Source of the DNA: Oceanospirillum beijerinckii DSM 7166 | GTDB lineage: Bacteria; Pseudomonadota; Gammaproteobacteria; Pseudomonadales; Halomonadaceae | Length of the DNA stretch: 37,375 bases | NCBI RefSeq assembly: GCF_000422425.1 | Contig: NZ_AULT01000055.1 | Span: forward strand, 1-37,375 | Direction: 5' to 3' | Shown here: piece by piece, positions 23,820 to 32,091 of the stretch | How positions within the stretch are numbered: the stretch's first letter is position 1 | Layout of the letters: each line of letters opens with the position of its first letter | Position numbers and translations under genes: made by a program | The notes under the pieces: generated by a model | Seen by the model: the letters and a program-made list of their open reading frames with translations, nothing else | Told to the model about the DNA's origin: nothing | Database searches by the model: none

Positions 23820-24253
23820 TAAACCCTTGCTAATTAATATGTTAGCCCTATAAGGACCACATTAATTCAACATCTTGCCAATTTATAAGAGGTTACACAG
23901 TGAAGTATCACTTTATCAATTACTAATTCAGGTATCTGATTAGCTTGTATTCTTAGATAAAAAGCTAGATTCGCCTTGATACGGGCAATACAGGTAGGCT
24001 GGTGACTGTAAATGTCGGATATTCTTTTAATCTATTTTAGGCTATGGGCATGATGACGAGTTAGGGTTATGCTGTACTCCTCCTTCAACCGACTCGCTAG
24101 AACCAGGCTTACTCATGGATGAACTGACATTTCTTAAGAACCTTGAAAAGAAAGGCATCACCTTTTCAGCCAGCTATGGTGCTGAAAGCGGGACAAGTAT
24201 GCTCTCTTTGACTACTGAAGATGCTTTGCTGTTTTCCACCGATCCAGTTCAGG
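23820..24253 (+). repeat. Long direct repeat, copy A (left of HNH/UDG cassette)
   Basis: Bases 23820-24005 align with 25942-26127 (about 75-80% identical by eye), including AGGTTACAC, TTATCAATT-CTAATTCAGGTA and AAGCTAGATTCGCC / AATCTAGATTCGCC. A less similar 90-base stretch follows. Then 24102-24253 matches 26206-26356 strongly over the start of a small gene. The copies share orientation and enclose the two minus-strand genes at 24403-25878. No gene is seen in 23754-24114. Confidence 0.8.
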
Positions 24254-24330
24254 AGTTTTCCAACATAAAACCTGTATTTTCCGGCCATATCGGCCGGAAA
24301 GTATTGAAGTATTTGTGTCTGGATACTTAA
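24115..24330 (+). CDS. Truncated paralogue of the 26179-26550 zinc-motif protein
   Basis: The first 47 residues (MDELTFLKNLEKKGITFSA, SYGAESGTSMLSLTTEDALLF, STDPVQ) are nearly the same as in the protein at 26218-26550. After DPVQ the sequence switches to an unrelated 24-residue tail (EFSNIKPVFSGHIGRKVLKYL) and stops. The cysteine-rich C-terminus is missing. No ribosome binding site is visible. It is probably a broken copy created when the HNH/UDG cassette was inserted or duplicated. Confidence 0.55.
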   Translation: MDELTFLKNLEKKGITFSASYGAESGTSMLSLTTEDALLFSTDPVQEFSNIKPVFSGHIGRKVLKYLCLDT

Positions 24331-24402
24331 CAGCTAGACCGTACTCTTCATTTTTATTAATGATAATTCCTATCACAAGATAGTACAACTTACCTCAAGA
24401 CC

Positions 24403-24978
24403 TTATTGTGTTTGAATTTGATTAGTAATAGATTGGCAGACTACATCAATACGCCTGGATGTATTATCATTCTGAATACGACGCTTAGAGCGCCTGTCTC
24501 CTTGTTTTTTAAGTATATCAGCTGAAATTATATCGGCACCATCGGCATCTGTTTTTATACTGTTCAACCCTCTCGTACCAAGGTGTTTTATAAAAGCAAT
24601 TTTTACTCCTTCTGGAAGATTACAAGCTTCTACCGCTACCTTCGCTTTATCACCACAGCAAACTATTAGGTCGCTAACACCCGCCAGCTCAGATCTTAGT
24701 CTACAAACATTAGAATCAGAAGTTATTTCAGAAATATCAGCCTCAGACCTTCCTGTCTTCTTTTTATATTCAACTCTAGACCAAGCATTTGTTATTGTTA
24801 TATTTTTCCTGAAAAGATTATTGTTATTCAGGCTGTTTCTTAGTTTAGCTAACAAACTTGACAAGTTTTTTCCTGTAACTTTGGCTGCAGGCCCTCCTTC
24901 TATTTCTTCATATCTTCCTGGACAGGAGAAAACAAAAGCAACTTCTTTCTTTTTTCCAACCTGTAAATGACAGCTCAT
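24403..24978 (-). CDS. Uracil-DNA-glycosylase-fold protein
   Basis: This is a 191-residue protein. Residues 13-46 (VAFVFSCPGRYEEIEGGPAAKVTGKNLSSLLAKL, with P20-G21, E24-E25, G28 and G36-x-N38-L39) match motif 1 of the uracil-DNA-glycosylase superfamily. ITITNAWSRVEY (about 60-71) and the DLIVCCGDKA strand (103-112) fit the same fold, and IKHLGTRGLN may be the family's terminal His motif. The protein is shorter than classical glycosylases and has a basic tail (KQGDRRSKRRIQ). It follows the HNH gene after 51 bases, so they probably act together. Base excision or nucleic-acid recognition is likely, and the exact substrate is unknown. Confidence 0.55.
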   Translation of the reverse strand: MSCHLQVGKKKEVAFVFSCPGRYEEIEGGPAAKVTGKNLSSLLAKLRNSLNNNNLFRKNITITNAWSRVEYKKKTGRSEADISEITSDSNVCRLRSELAGVSDLIVCCGDKAKVAVEACNLPEGVKIAFIKHLGTRGLNSIKTDADGADIISADILKKQGDRRSKRRIQNDNTSRRIDVVCQSITNQIQTQ

Positions 24979-25029
24979 GATAGTTTCCTTGTAATGTTAA
25001 GTTCATATATGCTGAAATCGGTATTTTAT

Positions 25030-25878
25030 CTATTGATCGAAAACAGTGAACTTCATAAAAGTAACAATATCTACAACATCAAGATTATTATATTTACAAT
25101 ATTTATTTATACTATCCCAAAAATTCACCTCTGAATCTTTAAAATGTATTCTATATCGATATACTTCTCGATCATTACCGATATGAACCTCATCAAGATA
25201 TATTAATTCACTACCCTCTAATTCATCAAAAATTGATCTCAAGCAATTATCTGTAACCCTTTCAATTTCATTAGGGTCAAAATAAATACGATCTGAATCA
25301 AAGCCAGAATAATTTTTCTCATATTTACTTCTAGACAATGATATAGCAAATGTTTTCCTAGCCTGCGGCGATAATGATTCAAATACTTTAATCATTGAAT
25401 TAAAAGCTTTAATATCCTCTTCATGGAAAGGCTCTTTATAGTATACCCCAGAATCATTAACATTTATCTTTTGAAGATTTTCAATACGATTAGCTTTTAC
25501 ATTAGAAGTAACATCTACTATTGATTCTTGCATGAGACTTACCATATTCTCAATATTGGTAAATCTTTTTTCGTGATCATCTTTAAAGGCTTTCAGTTTT
25601 TCTATAGAGTATACTTCTTCCTTATTTGTTTCAATGTGATGCTCATAACACATCAACATAAGGTTATCAAAACTTCTCCTTTGTTCATTAGTCATGTTTG
25701 GGTCAAACCTCTCACCTTTAGGCATTGCTGCAGAAATGTGACAAATTTGCCCAACAAAATTTCCCTCATTGTTAAACATTGGTTTTATACATCCAGGGAA
25801 AGAGCATTGATTACCTGAAACCGTATATAGTCTTCTTAGAGTATCTGTTTTTGGCGGTAGTCTTTTTGGTTCTTCCAT
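25030..25878 (-). CDS. HNH endonuclease with C-terminal accessory domain
   Basis: This is a 282-residue protein. Residues 20-90 form an HNH nuclease: CSFPGC (C25, C30), GQICHISAAMPKG (H47), FDNLMLMCYEHH (N72, C77, H81) and TNKEEVYSIEKLKAFKDDHE. The catalytic and zinc-binding residues are present. Residues about 95-282 have no recognised domain; an amphipathic helix (ENMVSLMQESIVDVTSNVKANRIENL) precedes a helical domain. HNH-plus-unknown-sensor proteins are common in anti-phage loci. It is the first gene of the two-gene minus-strand cassette enclosed by the direct repeats. Confidence 0.8.
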   Translation of the reverse strand: MEEPKRLPPKTDTLRRLYTVSGNQCSFPGCIKPMFNNEGNFVGQICHISAAMPKGERFDPNMTNEQRRSFDNLMLMCYEHHIETNKEEVYSIEKLKAFKDDHEKRFTNIENMVSLMQESIVDVTSNVKANRIENLQKINVNDSGVYYKEPFHEEDIKAFNSMIKVFESLSPQARKTFAISLSRSKYEKNYSGFDSDRIYFDPNEIERVTDNCLRSIFDELEGSELIYLDEVHIGNDREVYRYRIHFKDSEVNFWDSINKYCKYNNLDVVDIVTFMKFTVFDQ

Positions 25879-25941
25879 AGTATTTATCAGCTCTATTGGG
25901 GTTACTCTGATCCGAAAACATCATAGAGGAAAAACATTTCG

Positions 25942-26356
25942 TAAACCTCAGCTAATCAACAGGTTAGCTCTCTATGAGCCGTATCAGATCGACATATTGT
26001 CAATTTAACAGAGGTTACACGGCAAAGTATCATTTTATCAATTGCTAATTCAGGTACCTTATTAGTTTTTATTCTGATATAAAAATCTAGATTCGCCTCG
26101 ATACGGGCATTACAGGCAAACTAGCGACAAAATATGACTGATATATTTTACCTTATTGGAAAATGGCTGATTAAGAATATGCAGTATCAATCCTTCGAGC
26201 CCACTCCAGGCTTATTCATGGATCAATTAACATTTCTTAAAGACTTTGAAACAAAAGGCTCCACCTTTTCAGCCAGCTATGGCGCTGAAAGCGGGAAAAG
26301 TATGCTCTCTTTGACTACTGAAGAAGCTTTGCTGTTTTCCACCGATCCTGTTCAGG
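25942..26356 (+). repeat. Long direct repeat, copy B (right of HNH/UDG cassette)
   Basis: This is the partner of 23820-24253 in the same orientation. Copy B leads into the intact small zinc-motif gene, so it is probably the ancestral copy. A shorter, weaker match (GTATCATTTAATCTATTAGC near 26623) lies in the gene-free 26551-26812 stretch and could be a third decayed copy. Confidence 0.8.
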
Positions 26357-26550
26357 TGATTGCCAATAAGTGCAATGTCGCCATCAGTGATTATCACAAC
26401 AAGGTCAGCGAAGGGTATAACGCTCAATGCTCTGCCAATACAGCAAAGGGTAAACGCTGCAAAAATATCGTCAGCGGCGGCCATATGGTCAGCTTGGAGA
26501 AATGGGCAGAGCTAACCGGCCAGTATTGTGAGGTGCATGAGCAGGGATGA
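26179..26550 (+). CDS. Small protein with C-terminal Cys/His zinc motif
   Basis: From ATG 26179 it has 123 residues; from ATG 26218 it has 110, and an ATG at 26134 is also in frame. Neither has a clear ribosome binding site. The N-terminal half (MDQLTFLKDFETKGSTFSA, TSMLSLTT-like) is shared with the truncated copy at 24115. The C-terminal half carries C-x8-C-...-C-x2-H (QCSANTAKGKRCKN, then GQYCEVH), a zinc-binding pattern seen in small phage and nuclease-associated proteins. I do not know the function. It is likely a resident gene of the phage-like element at which cassettes were inserted. Confidence 0.6.
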   Translation: MQYQSFEPTPGLFMDQLTFLKDFETKGSTFSASYGAESGKSMLSLTTEEALLFSTDPVQVIANKCNVAISDYHNKVSEGYNAQCSANTAKGKRCKNIVSGGHMVSLEKWAELTGQYCEVHEQG

Positions 26551-26812
26551 TAGTGGTTTTGGGTCTAGAATCCTGCGATCTGGCGTTACGGCTTGCTAAT
26601 TTACCTCATATTACTGGGTTGAGTATCATTTAATCTATTAGCTATTTCAGATCAGCACATCTATACCCCCCATTTAGCAATTATCGATCTATATCATTCT
26701 CATAAAGCTAGGGATATTACTATTTTTCACAAAAATTATTCACTACTTTCAGCGCCTTGTTTACAATCCATACTTTATTATTAGCGTGCTAGCAAAAACT
26801 GGTGATTAAGAA

Positions 26813-28354
26813 ATGGAAAAGGTAATTAGTGTTAAAAAAATCAACCTGGATAAGCAGAACCCTAGACATGGTCGTTTGTCATCAGAGCTAGAGATCATAG
26901 ATTTCATGATTGAAAATGAACAAATAAAGAATCTTGCGAAAGATATTGTCGCAAAGAAGGGGCTCAACCCATTTGATAATATTGGCGTAATCCCTGACCC
27001 CAGCCAACCAGATACTTACTTTGTTGCAGAGGGTAATAGGCGCATTTGTTCATTAAAACTATTGTTGAACCCTGAAAAAGCAAACAACGAAAAAAACATT
27101 AATTTCTTTGCTAATCTTGCAGAAGAAATTGATCCACCTATAACCGAACTCAAGACAATAGTATTTGATAGCAGAGAATCAGTTAACCAGTGGATTAAAC
27201 AAAGGCATGTGGGTCAACAAAATGGTATAGGTGTAAAAGACTGGGATGCTCGACAATCCTCACGCTTTGATGGAAGAAGCAGCCCTAATGCTCTTTCTGA
27301 CAAACTACTTGAATATGCAGCAAAACGCCAAATCCTCTTAAAAGAACAAGTTAAAAAAATTGCAATTACAACTATTACACGCTTTCTGAACAACACTCAT
27401 TTTCGTAAAACAATCGGGATTCAAGAGAAAAAAGATTTAATAATTTGGTCACCACAGAATGAATTTGACCCTATCATTAAACGCTTTTTACATGACGTTC
27501 TTGATAGCTCTAAGAAAGACGTATCTTCTCGATCCAATGCTGAAACAATCGAAGATTATGCAGATAATCTGATCAGAATGAAGATTGCCCCAGCAACACG
27601 ACTCGCCAAAAGTGATCATATTAATCTTGAGGATTTTGTTTACGATTCACCGGACGACAATCCTTATCAGGCTCAAAAAAACATATCTCCTAATTCAGCC
27701 CCTTTTTCACCAGATGAGTCGCAAAATTCCACCACAGACCATGAAACTCTGCAAACTCCGCTTAATACCTCTGGGAATACCCCACAGGTTGACCCCGAGG
27801 ACGTAGAAGAACCTATTTTTGCTGATGATAACCAGAACAAAGAATCTACAACTCAAGCTTCCTCTTCTAAATCAGATCATCAAGCAGATATTTCACCAAG
27901 TCCCCTTAAACCACGTAATAACCAGAATCCTCGGGATAGGAAGTACATTATTCCTTCTAGTTTTAAAGCGAAAATTAGAGATAAAACACTCAAAAGAATC
28001 TTCGACGAACTTACCGAGATTGAGGCAGGCAGACACACTTTTGCAACCAGCTATCTGATGCGAGCATTTATAGAAAACCTTTTTGCAATTTATCTTAAGA
28101 AAAAAACAGGAAACGCTCCCGAACAACTCCATAAAAAAATAGACCAGACTGCCAAACGACTAGTAAATGATGGCAAGTTTAAGGACCAAGACGTCAAGTA
28201 TCTCCGTATAATGCTGACCTCTGATCATCCTCACTCAGCGAATAGTCTAGGCTATGTAATCCATGGTGGTGCCATCCCAACCAAAGACTCCATGCTAGCA
28301 CTATGGGACAGCCTAGAAAAAATTATCGAAACCGTTTTAAAAGAAATCAAATAA
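26813..28354 (+). CDS. ParB-like nuclease/CTPase domain fused to a C-terminal HEPN-like domain
   Basis: This is a 513-residue protein. Residues 1-130 are ParB-like (KINLDKQNPRHG, then EGNRRICSLKLL at 73-84, then KTIVFDSRESVNQWIKQRHVG, as in ParB/DUF262-type proteins). Residues 130-260 are a helical, HTH-like linker. Residues 280-390 are low-complexity, Ser/Pro/Asn/Gln-rich and presumably disordered. Residues 395-513 are helical with SYLMRAFIENLFAIYL and NSLGYVIHGG (H484) before LWDSLEKIIETVL, the ending of a HEPN-type domain found in several defence proteins. A D12 methylase gene starts 39 bases after the stop, so the two form an operon. The function is unknown; methylation-linked restriction is plausible. 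Confidence 0.65.
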   Translation: MEKVISVKKINLDKQNPRHGRLSSELEIIDFMIENEQIKNLAKDIVAKKGLNPFDNIGVIPDPSQPDTYFVAEGNRRICSLKLLLNPEKANNEKNINFFANLAEEIDPPITELKTIVFDSRESVNQWIKQRHVGQQNGIGVKDWDARQSSRFDGRSSPNALSDKLLEYAAKRQILLKEQVKKIAITTITRFLNNTHFRKTIGIQEKKDLIIWSPQNEFDPIIKRFLHDVLDSSKKDVSSRSNAETIEDYADNLIRMKIAPATRLAKSDHINLEDFVYDSPDDNPYQAQKNISPNSAPFSPDESQNSTTDHETLQTPLNTSGNTPQVDPEDVEEPIFADDNQNKESTTQASSSKSDHQADISPSPLKPRNNQNPRDRKYIIPSSFKAKIRDKTLKRIFDELTEIEAGRHTFATSYLMRAFIENLFAIYLKKKTGNAPEQLHKKIDQTAKRLVNDGKFKDQDVKYLRIMLTSDHPHSANSLGYVIHGGAIPTKDSMLALWDSLEKIIETVLKEIK

Positions 28355-28393
28355 GTTATGGCCATAGAATTTAGAAGAAGGTAAAATGAGGCC

Positions 28394-29284
28394 ATGCCTA
28401 GCACAAATACACCTTTACGTTACCCTGGTGGAAAGAGCCAGTTAACGCCTTTAATCATAGAATTAATGCAAGCTAATAATCTACTAGCTGGCGAATACGC
28501 CGAGCCCTTCTCCGGTGGGGCTGGCATCGCCATTAATTTACTTCTGAAGGGGCATGTTAACCACATTTATCTTAATGACTTTGACGAAGCCATTTATGCA
28601 TTCTGGTACTCGGTCATCAATTTTAGTGAAGCACTTTGTGAGTTGATTGAAAAAACAGATATTACTATGGATGAGTGGCATCGACAAAAATCTATCCTGT
28701 TCAGTGACACACCAGATCTTTTAGAAAAAGGGTTCGCTGCGCTTTTTTTAAATAGGACTAACCGTTCTGGTATTTTGAAGGCAGGTGTAATCGGCGGTTT
28801 AAAACAGGCAGGCTCTTATAAGCTGGATTGTCGCTTCACTAAGCCCACTCTAATTAAAAAGATCCAGAGAATTACTGAACATCGCGACAGTATCACATTA
28901 ACTCAACTGGACGCATTGGAATTTATCAAGTGCATCCTACCTACAAGCTCTAAAAATACCCTGATTAATCTTGACCCTCCTTACTTTAAAAGAGGCCAAG
29001 AGCTATATACTAATGCGTATAGCAGAAACGACCATCAAGAACTAGCTAAAGCAGTTCAGGCAATTGACCGTAGCTGGATGGTCACTTACGACTACACACC
29101 AGAAATTCGTGAACTGTACCAACAGTATCCGATGTATAGTAATAAGCTAAACTATTCCGCACAAACCAAACGTATTGGGACAGAACTATTGATTCTTGAC
29201 CCTAAACTAATAGCCCCTGGTTCTCTTAAAGATCAGAGAATTTCTTGCCAGCAGATGTTTGAACAAGTTCTATTGGCAAGTTAA
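28394..29284 (+). CDS. D12-class DNA adenine N6-methyltransferase
   Basis: This is a 296-residue methylase. It has motif X/I region PLRYPGGKSQL (7-17), AEPFSGGAGIAINLL (36-50) for SAM binding, YLNDFDEAIYAFW (59-71) and catalytic motif IV NLDPPYF (192-198). Such Dam-family enzymes methylate adenine in short sites such as GATC. The recognition site here is unknown. It follows the ParB-HEPN gene after 39 bases. It could protect host DNA from a cognate nuclease or provide a marker read by the ParB-like partner. Confidence 0.9.
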   Translation: MPSTNTPLRYPGGKSQLTPLIIELMQANNLLAGEYAEPFSGGAGIAINLLLKGHVNHIYLNDFDEAIYAFWYSVINFSEALCELIEKTDITMDEWHRQKSILFSDTPDLLEKGFAALFLNRTNRSGILKAGVIGGLKQAGSYKLDCRFTKPTLIKKIQRITEHRDSITLTQLDALEFIKCILPTSSKNTLINLDPPYFKRGQELYTNAYSRNDHQELAKAVQAIDRSWMVTYDYTPEIRELYQQYPMYSNKLNYSAQTKRIGTELLILDPKLIAPGSLKDQRISCQQMFEQVLLAS

Positions 29285-29304
29285 TTCAAATAAGAGATAG
29301 AAAA

Positions 29305-29340
29305 TAACCACTTCCTTATCCCTGATAAGTCAAGTGGTTA
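29305..29340. other. Hairpin at the methylase / truncated-gene junction
   Basis: TAACCACTT (29305-29313) pairs with AAGTGGTTA (29332-29340), enclosing CTTATC/GATAAG. It has no T-tract and lies just where the next frame begins without a start codon. It may be a terminator or mark a recombination junction. Confidence 0.4.
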
Positions 29341-30049
29341 AGCCCGTGGCTCTACGTATTCAGGCCGAGGAAACCATCTGTGGAATGCGCTTAGCGATGC
29401 GATCAGTTCTGCCCTTCGCTCTCCAGATATCGATTTTGTCCGCTACGTTGCCAGTAAAGCTGATATTCAGCGTCAATTTAATGCTCGTTTTATTGAAAGT
29501 GTTACACCTATCGTTAAGCAGGCTATTCAGCGCTCGGTCAGTGAAATGATAGTTAGTGGCCTTTCGTCTGGTTCGGTTGTGGCTCCTCCGCCAGTTGTGG
29601 CGGCACCTGTTCAGCCTGAGCCGGTAGCAGTGCCTACTGTGGATAACGTTGACGAGAAGGCAGATATTATTGATCCGAATAACGCTAAGATCATCACAAC
29701 CTATGCTGAGCGCCGTTTGTTTGAAGTCACTCAGGATATTCTGGGACCGGATACCGAGCTGGCCGCTAAGGATACGGAAAGCTATTACTCGATCTTGTTC
29801 CAGGGTAAGGTGAACCGTTGGCTGATGCGTTATCAAGGCGATAAGAAGCAACCGAGTGTTTCTTTCTGCATTCCTATGACGGATGAGCGTAAACGCGAGA
29901 TCGAACGCGCTGGTCTTGAGCTTGGCGCGGGTGACAGTGTGATTATCATGCAACCGGAGCATATCGCCCGTATACCGGGCCTGATCTTTGATGCTCTGGC
30001 TTACTGTTCAGATGACGCTAACTTTAAGCGTAAGACCACAGAGGCGTGA
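29341..30049 (+). pseudogene. 3' part of an HsdR_N-like restriction-endonuclease-type gene
   Basis: The frame is open from 29341, directly after a TAA, and is well coded (GRGNHLWNALSDAISSAL, SPDIDFVRYVASKADI) with no start codon before ATG 29546. The N-terminus is therefore missing. The C-terminal domain (KIITTYAERRLFEVTQDIL, KDTESYYSILFQGKVNRWL, then DKKQPSVSFCI) matches the tail found in type I restriction HsdR_N-like proteins of phages and islands, where it follows a PD-(D/E)xK domain. Only the non-catalytic end is left. A short coding-like scrap (DPAQVQHLVYIYRKQ) follows in 30080-30170. Confidence 0.55.
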
Positions 30050-30148
30050 TGATGAGTATAGGGCAAAGGCTGGCTTAGCTGGCCTTGGCTCTTCCCGATC
30101 CGGCCCAAGTGCAGCACCTGGTCTACATCTATCGAAAGCAGTGTATCC

Positions 30149-31018
30149 CTAATCACGGGTTGGCAGCTTAACTGATTGCCGGGGTCGACGAGTTGTTACA
30201 AAGATACCTGCAACAACAATCAACATGTATAAAGCTGAACTCAGTGTCTGTGCCTCTCCTAAAAAGATCCAAGCCATGATACTGGCAAAAATAGGTGTAG
30301 ACATACCGATTGTATTATGAACACTGGGGCTGATAGCTCTGGATGCTTTATTATTTAAGATATTAGGTATCAAAGTCGCTACTATTGCTAACCCAATCAG
30401 ACCTGTAATGGTATACAGATCAAGGTCATAGGTCGAACTTTGCATCGATGAGAACGGTATAAAAATCACGATACCAATAAAGAATGTGTGAAGATTTATG
30501 TTTTCTAAATTTATAGTCTCTCCCACTTTATTCTTATGCCAAATAATGTAGGAATAAACAGCACGCACAAATGCAGCGGCTAACGCCATTCCAGAACCAG
30601 CTAATATTGATTGCAGTGTGTACCCTTGCATATTGCTTGATTCACTCAAGAATAAGCCCAATCCTATAAAGGCTATGATAAACCCCAGAACCTCACCGCT
30701 ATTGATTTTCTCCTTCAAAAAAAACCGGATCATTAGTGTAAACAAAGGTGATATTCCAATAATAAGAGCCGCTATAGCTATCGGAGAGAAGTAAAATGAG
30801 TACGATGCAGCAATATAATACACCGTCATAAGAAGCGGCATGATAGCATATGTTTTATCAATACCATTCAATACAAACTTTTTGATAATAAAAAAGCTTC
30901 CCATCGCGGCTATTATGAATCGCCAGAAAATAATTTGATCGATGGAGAGGTCGTCAATAATTTTTATGAAAATACCTGTCGACGCCCACAAGGCAGCGCA
31001 AGCAAGACTATAAAACAT
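30149..31018 (-). CDS. EamA/DMT-family transporter
   Basis: This is a 289-residue inner-membrane protein with about ten hydrophobic helices in two EamA repeats (LACAALWASTGIFIKII, FWRFIIAAMGSFFII, then ALIIGISPLFTLMI, and the second half TPIFASIMAWIFLGEA). I chose ATG 31018; a TTG at 31057 would add 13 residues that overlap nothing useful. DMT exporters of this kind move amino acids, nucleosides or other small metabolites. It is the third gene of a minus-strand operon after ferredoxin and a diiron oxidase, so it may export their product. Confidence 0.85.
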   Translation of the reverse strand: MFYSLACAALWASTGIFIKIIDDLSIDQIIFWRFIIAAMGSFFIIKKFVLNGIDKTYAIMPLLMTVYYIAASYSFYFSPIAIAALIIGISPLFTLMIRFFLKEKINSGEVLGFIIAFIGLGLFLSESSNMQGYTLQSILAGSGMALAAAFVRAVYSYIIWHKNKVGETINLENINLHTFFIGIVIFIPFSSMQSSTYDLDLYTITGLIGLAIVATLIPNILNNKASRAISPSVHNTIGMSTPIFASIMAWIFLGEAQTLSSALYMLIVVAGIFVTTRRPRQSVKLPTRD

Positions 31019-31078
31019 AATTCCAGCCCAACTGAATTGCACAGAGAGCCAAACCAAGCACTCTGTGCATCAAAATTA

Positions 31079-31801
31079 TTAATTCAATACTTTACTCAAT
31101 CCCTTCCAGTATAAAGAAAGCAATTGAAGAAAGTCATCAGAACCTTGTGAAAAGCGGTTCATTTTATCTTCTGTATCCAGGATTTCCCATATTGTATTAT
31201 TAAGATCCTCTGCATGCCTTGCCTCTGTTCCATCTAAGTGAACATCATAAAATTCAGCAGCATTTTTCCATAAATCGCCACTGAAACGCTCTTTGTACTT
31301 ATAGATACCAGCATACATTTTCTCAAGCTGCGGTAACGCATGAGTCTCTTGCGCAACAGCGGCACCAAGCATGGTATATATATCTCTAGAAAACAAAGCT
31401 ATTGACTCATTGTGCAGATGATAGGTTTCTTCCGTCACTTTATCTTCATTGAGTGTCAACTTATCATCGTAGAAAACCCGTGAAATAATATCACTTGAGT
31501 CGATAAATAGTTGGGCATGTGCCTTATCTGCGTCACCATCACCAGCTTCGTCTAGGATATTGTGTTCAAATGCTTCAACAATGGGATTAAAACGATCACT
31601 CTGTTGATTTTCTAAAAGCTTTAACCCTTGCGTAAGCCGATAAGCAGTCGGAGCTAACCACTGATTCATATTTGCTATAAAGCAACAGTAGCTTTCATGA
31701 TCAAATGAGAAAGGGTTATTTTCCCATTTATTAAGCACGTCATTATTCGCAATGACACCTGCTCTTAGTTTTATTTCTTCAAAAACATCCTTATTAATCA
31801 A
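31079..31801 (-). CDS. Haem-oxygenase-like diiron oxidase (HDO family)
   Basis: This is a 240-residue protein from a TTG start at 31801 with GGGG 8 bases upstream; the longer frame from 31867 would overlap the ferredoxin gene. It has the helical PqqC/TenA-like pattern of HDO enzymes. Candidate metal ligands, in order, are E85 and H95 (ILDEAGDGDADKAHAQLF), E152 (VAQETHALPQL), and H188, E193 and H196 (FYDVHLDGTEARHAEDL). The last group is one residue longer than the usual spacing. Known members (UndA, SznF, BesC types) oxidise amines, fatty acids or amino acids with O2. The preceding ferredoxin could supply electrons. Substrate and product are unknown. Confidence 0.65.
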   Translation of the reverse strand: MINKDVFEEIKLRAGVIANNDVLNKWENNPFSFDHESYCCFIANMNQWLAPTAYRLTQGLKLLENQQSDRFNPIVEAFEHNILDEAGDGDADKAHAQLFIDSSDIISRVFYDDKLTLNEDKVTEETYHLHNESIALFSRDIYTMLGAAVAQETHALPQLEKMYAGIYKYKERFSGDLWKNAAEFYDVHLDGTEARHAEDLNNTIWEILDTEDKMNRFSQGSDDFLQLLSLYWKGLSKVLN

Positions 31802-31821
31802 AATAATTCCCCTTATATAAA

Positions 31822-32091
31822 TCAACCAAGATGTATAGTTATATCTGATGATACTTTTGCACAGCAAATCAAAACTTCATTCTCTTTTATCTTTTCCAGA
31901 TTCACTTTTTTCCTTGTGTATTCTACTTCTCCTGATATCAGCTCAACTTTACACAAAGTACATATTCCACTACCGCAAGAATACTTAGTTCTTACATTAT
32001 TTTTGATTAAGGCATCGAGTATAGTTTCTCCAGATACTACTCCTATCTTTCTGGTTCTATTCTCGCTTCTCACAACACAAACACAATCCAT
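31822..32091 (-). CDS. Plant-type [2Fe-2S] ferredoxin
   Basis: This is an 89-residue ferredoxin. The cluster motif is CGSGICTLC (C-x4-C-x2-C) with the fourth cysteine in VLICCA. AGGAGG lies 7 bases before the ATG. It is the first gene of the ferredoxin-oxidase-exporter operon, 20 bases ahead of the oxidase TTG, and is therefore the probable electron donor of that enzyme. No ferredoxin reductase is nearby, so a host reductase must serve. Confidence 0.88.
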   Translation of the reverse strand: MDCVCVVRSENRTRKIGVVSGETILDALIKNNVRTKYSCGSGICTLCKVELISGEVEYTRKKVNLEKIKENEVLICCAKVSSDITIHLG

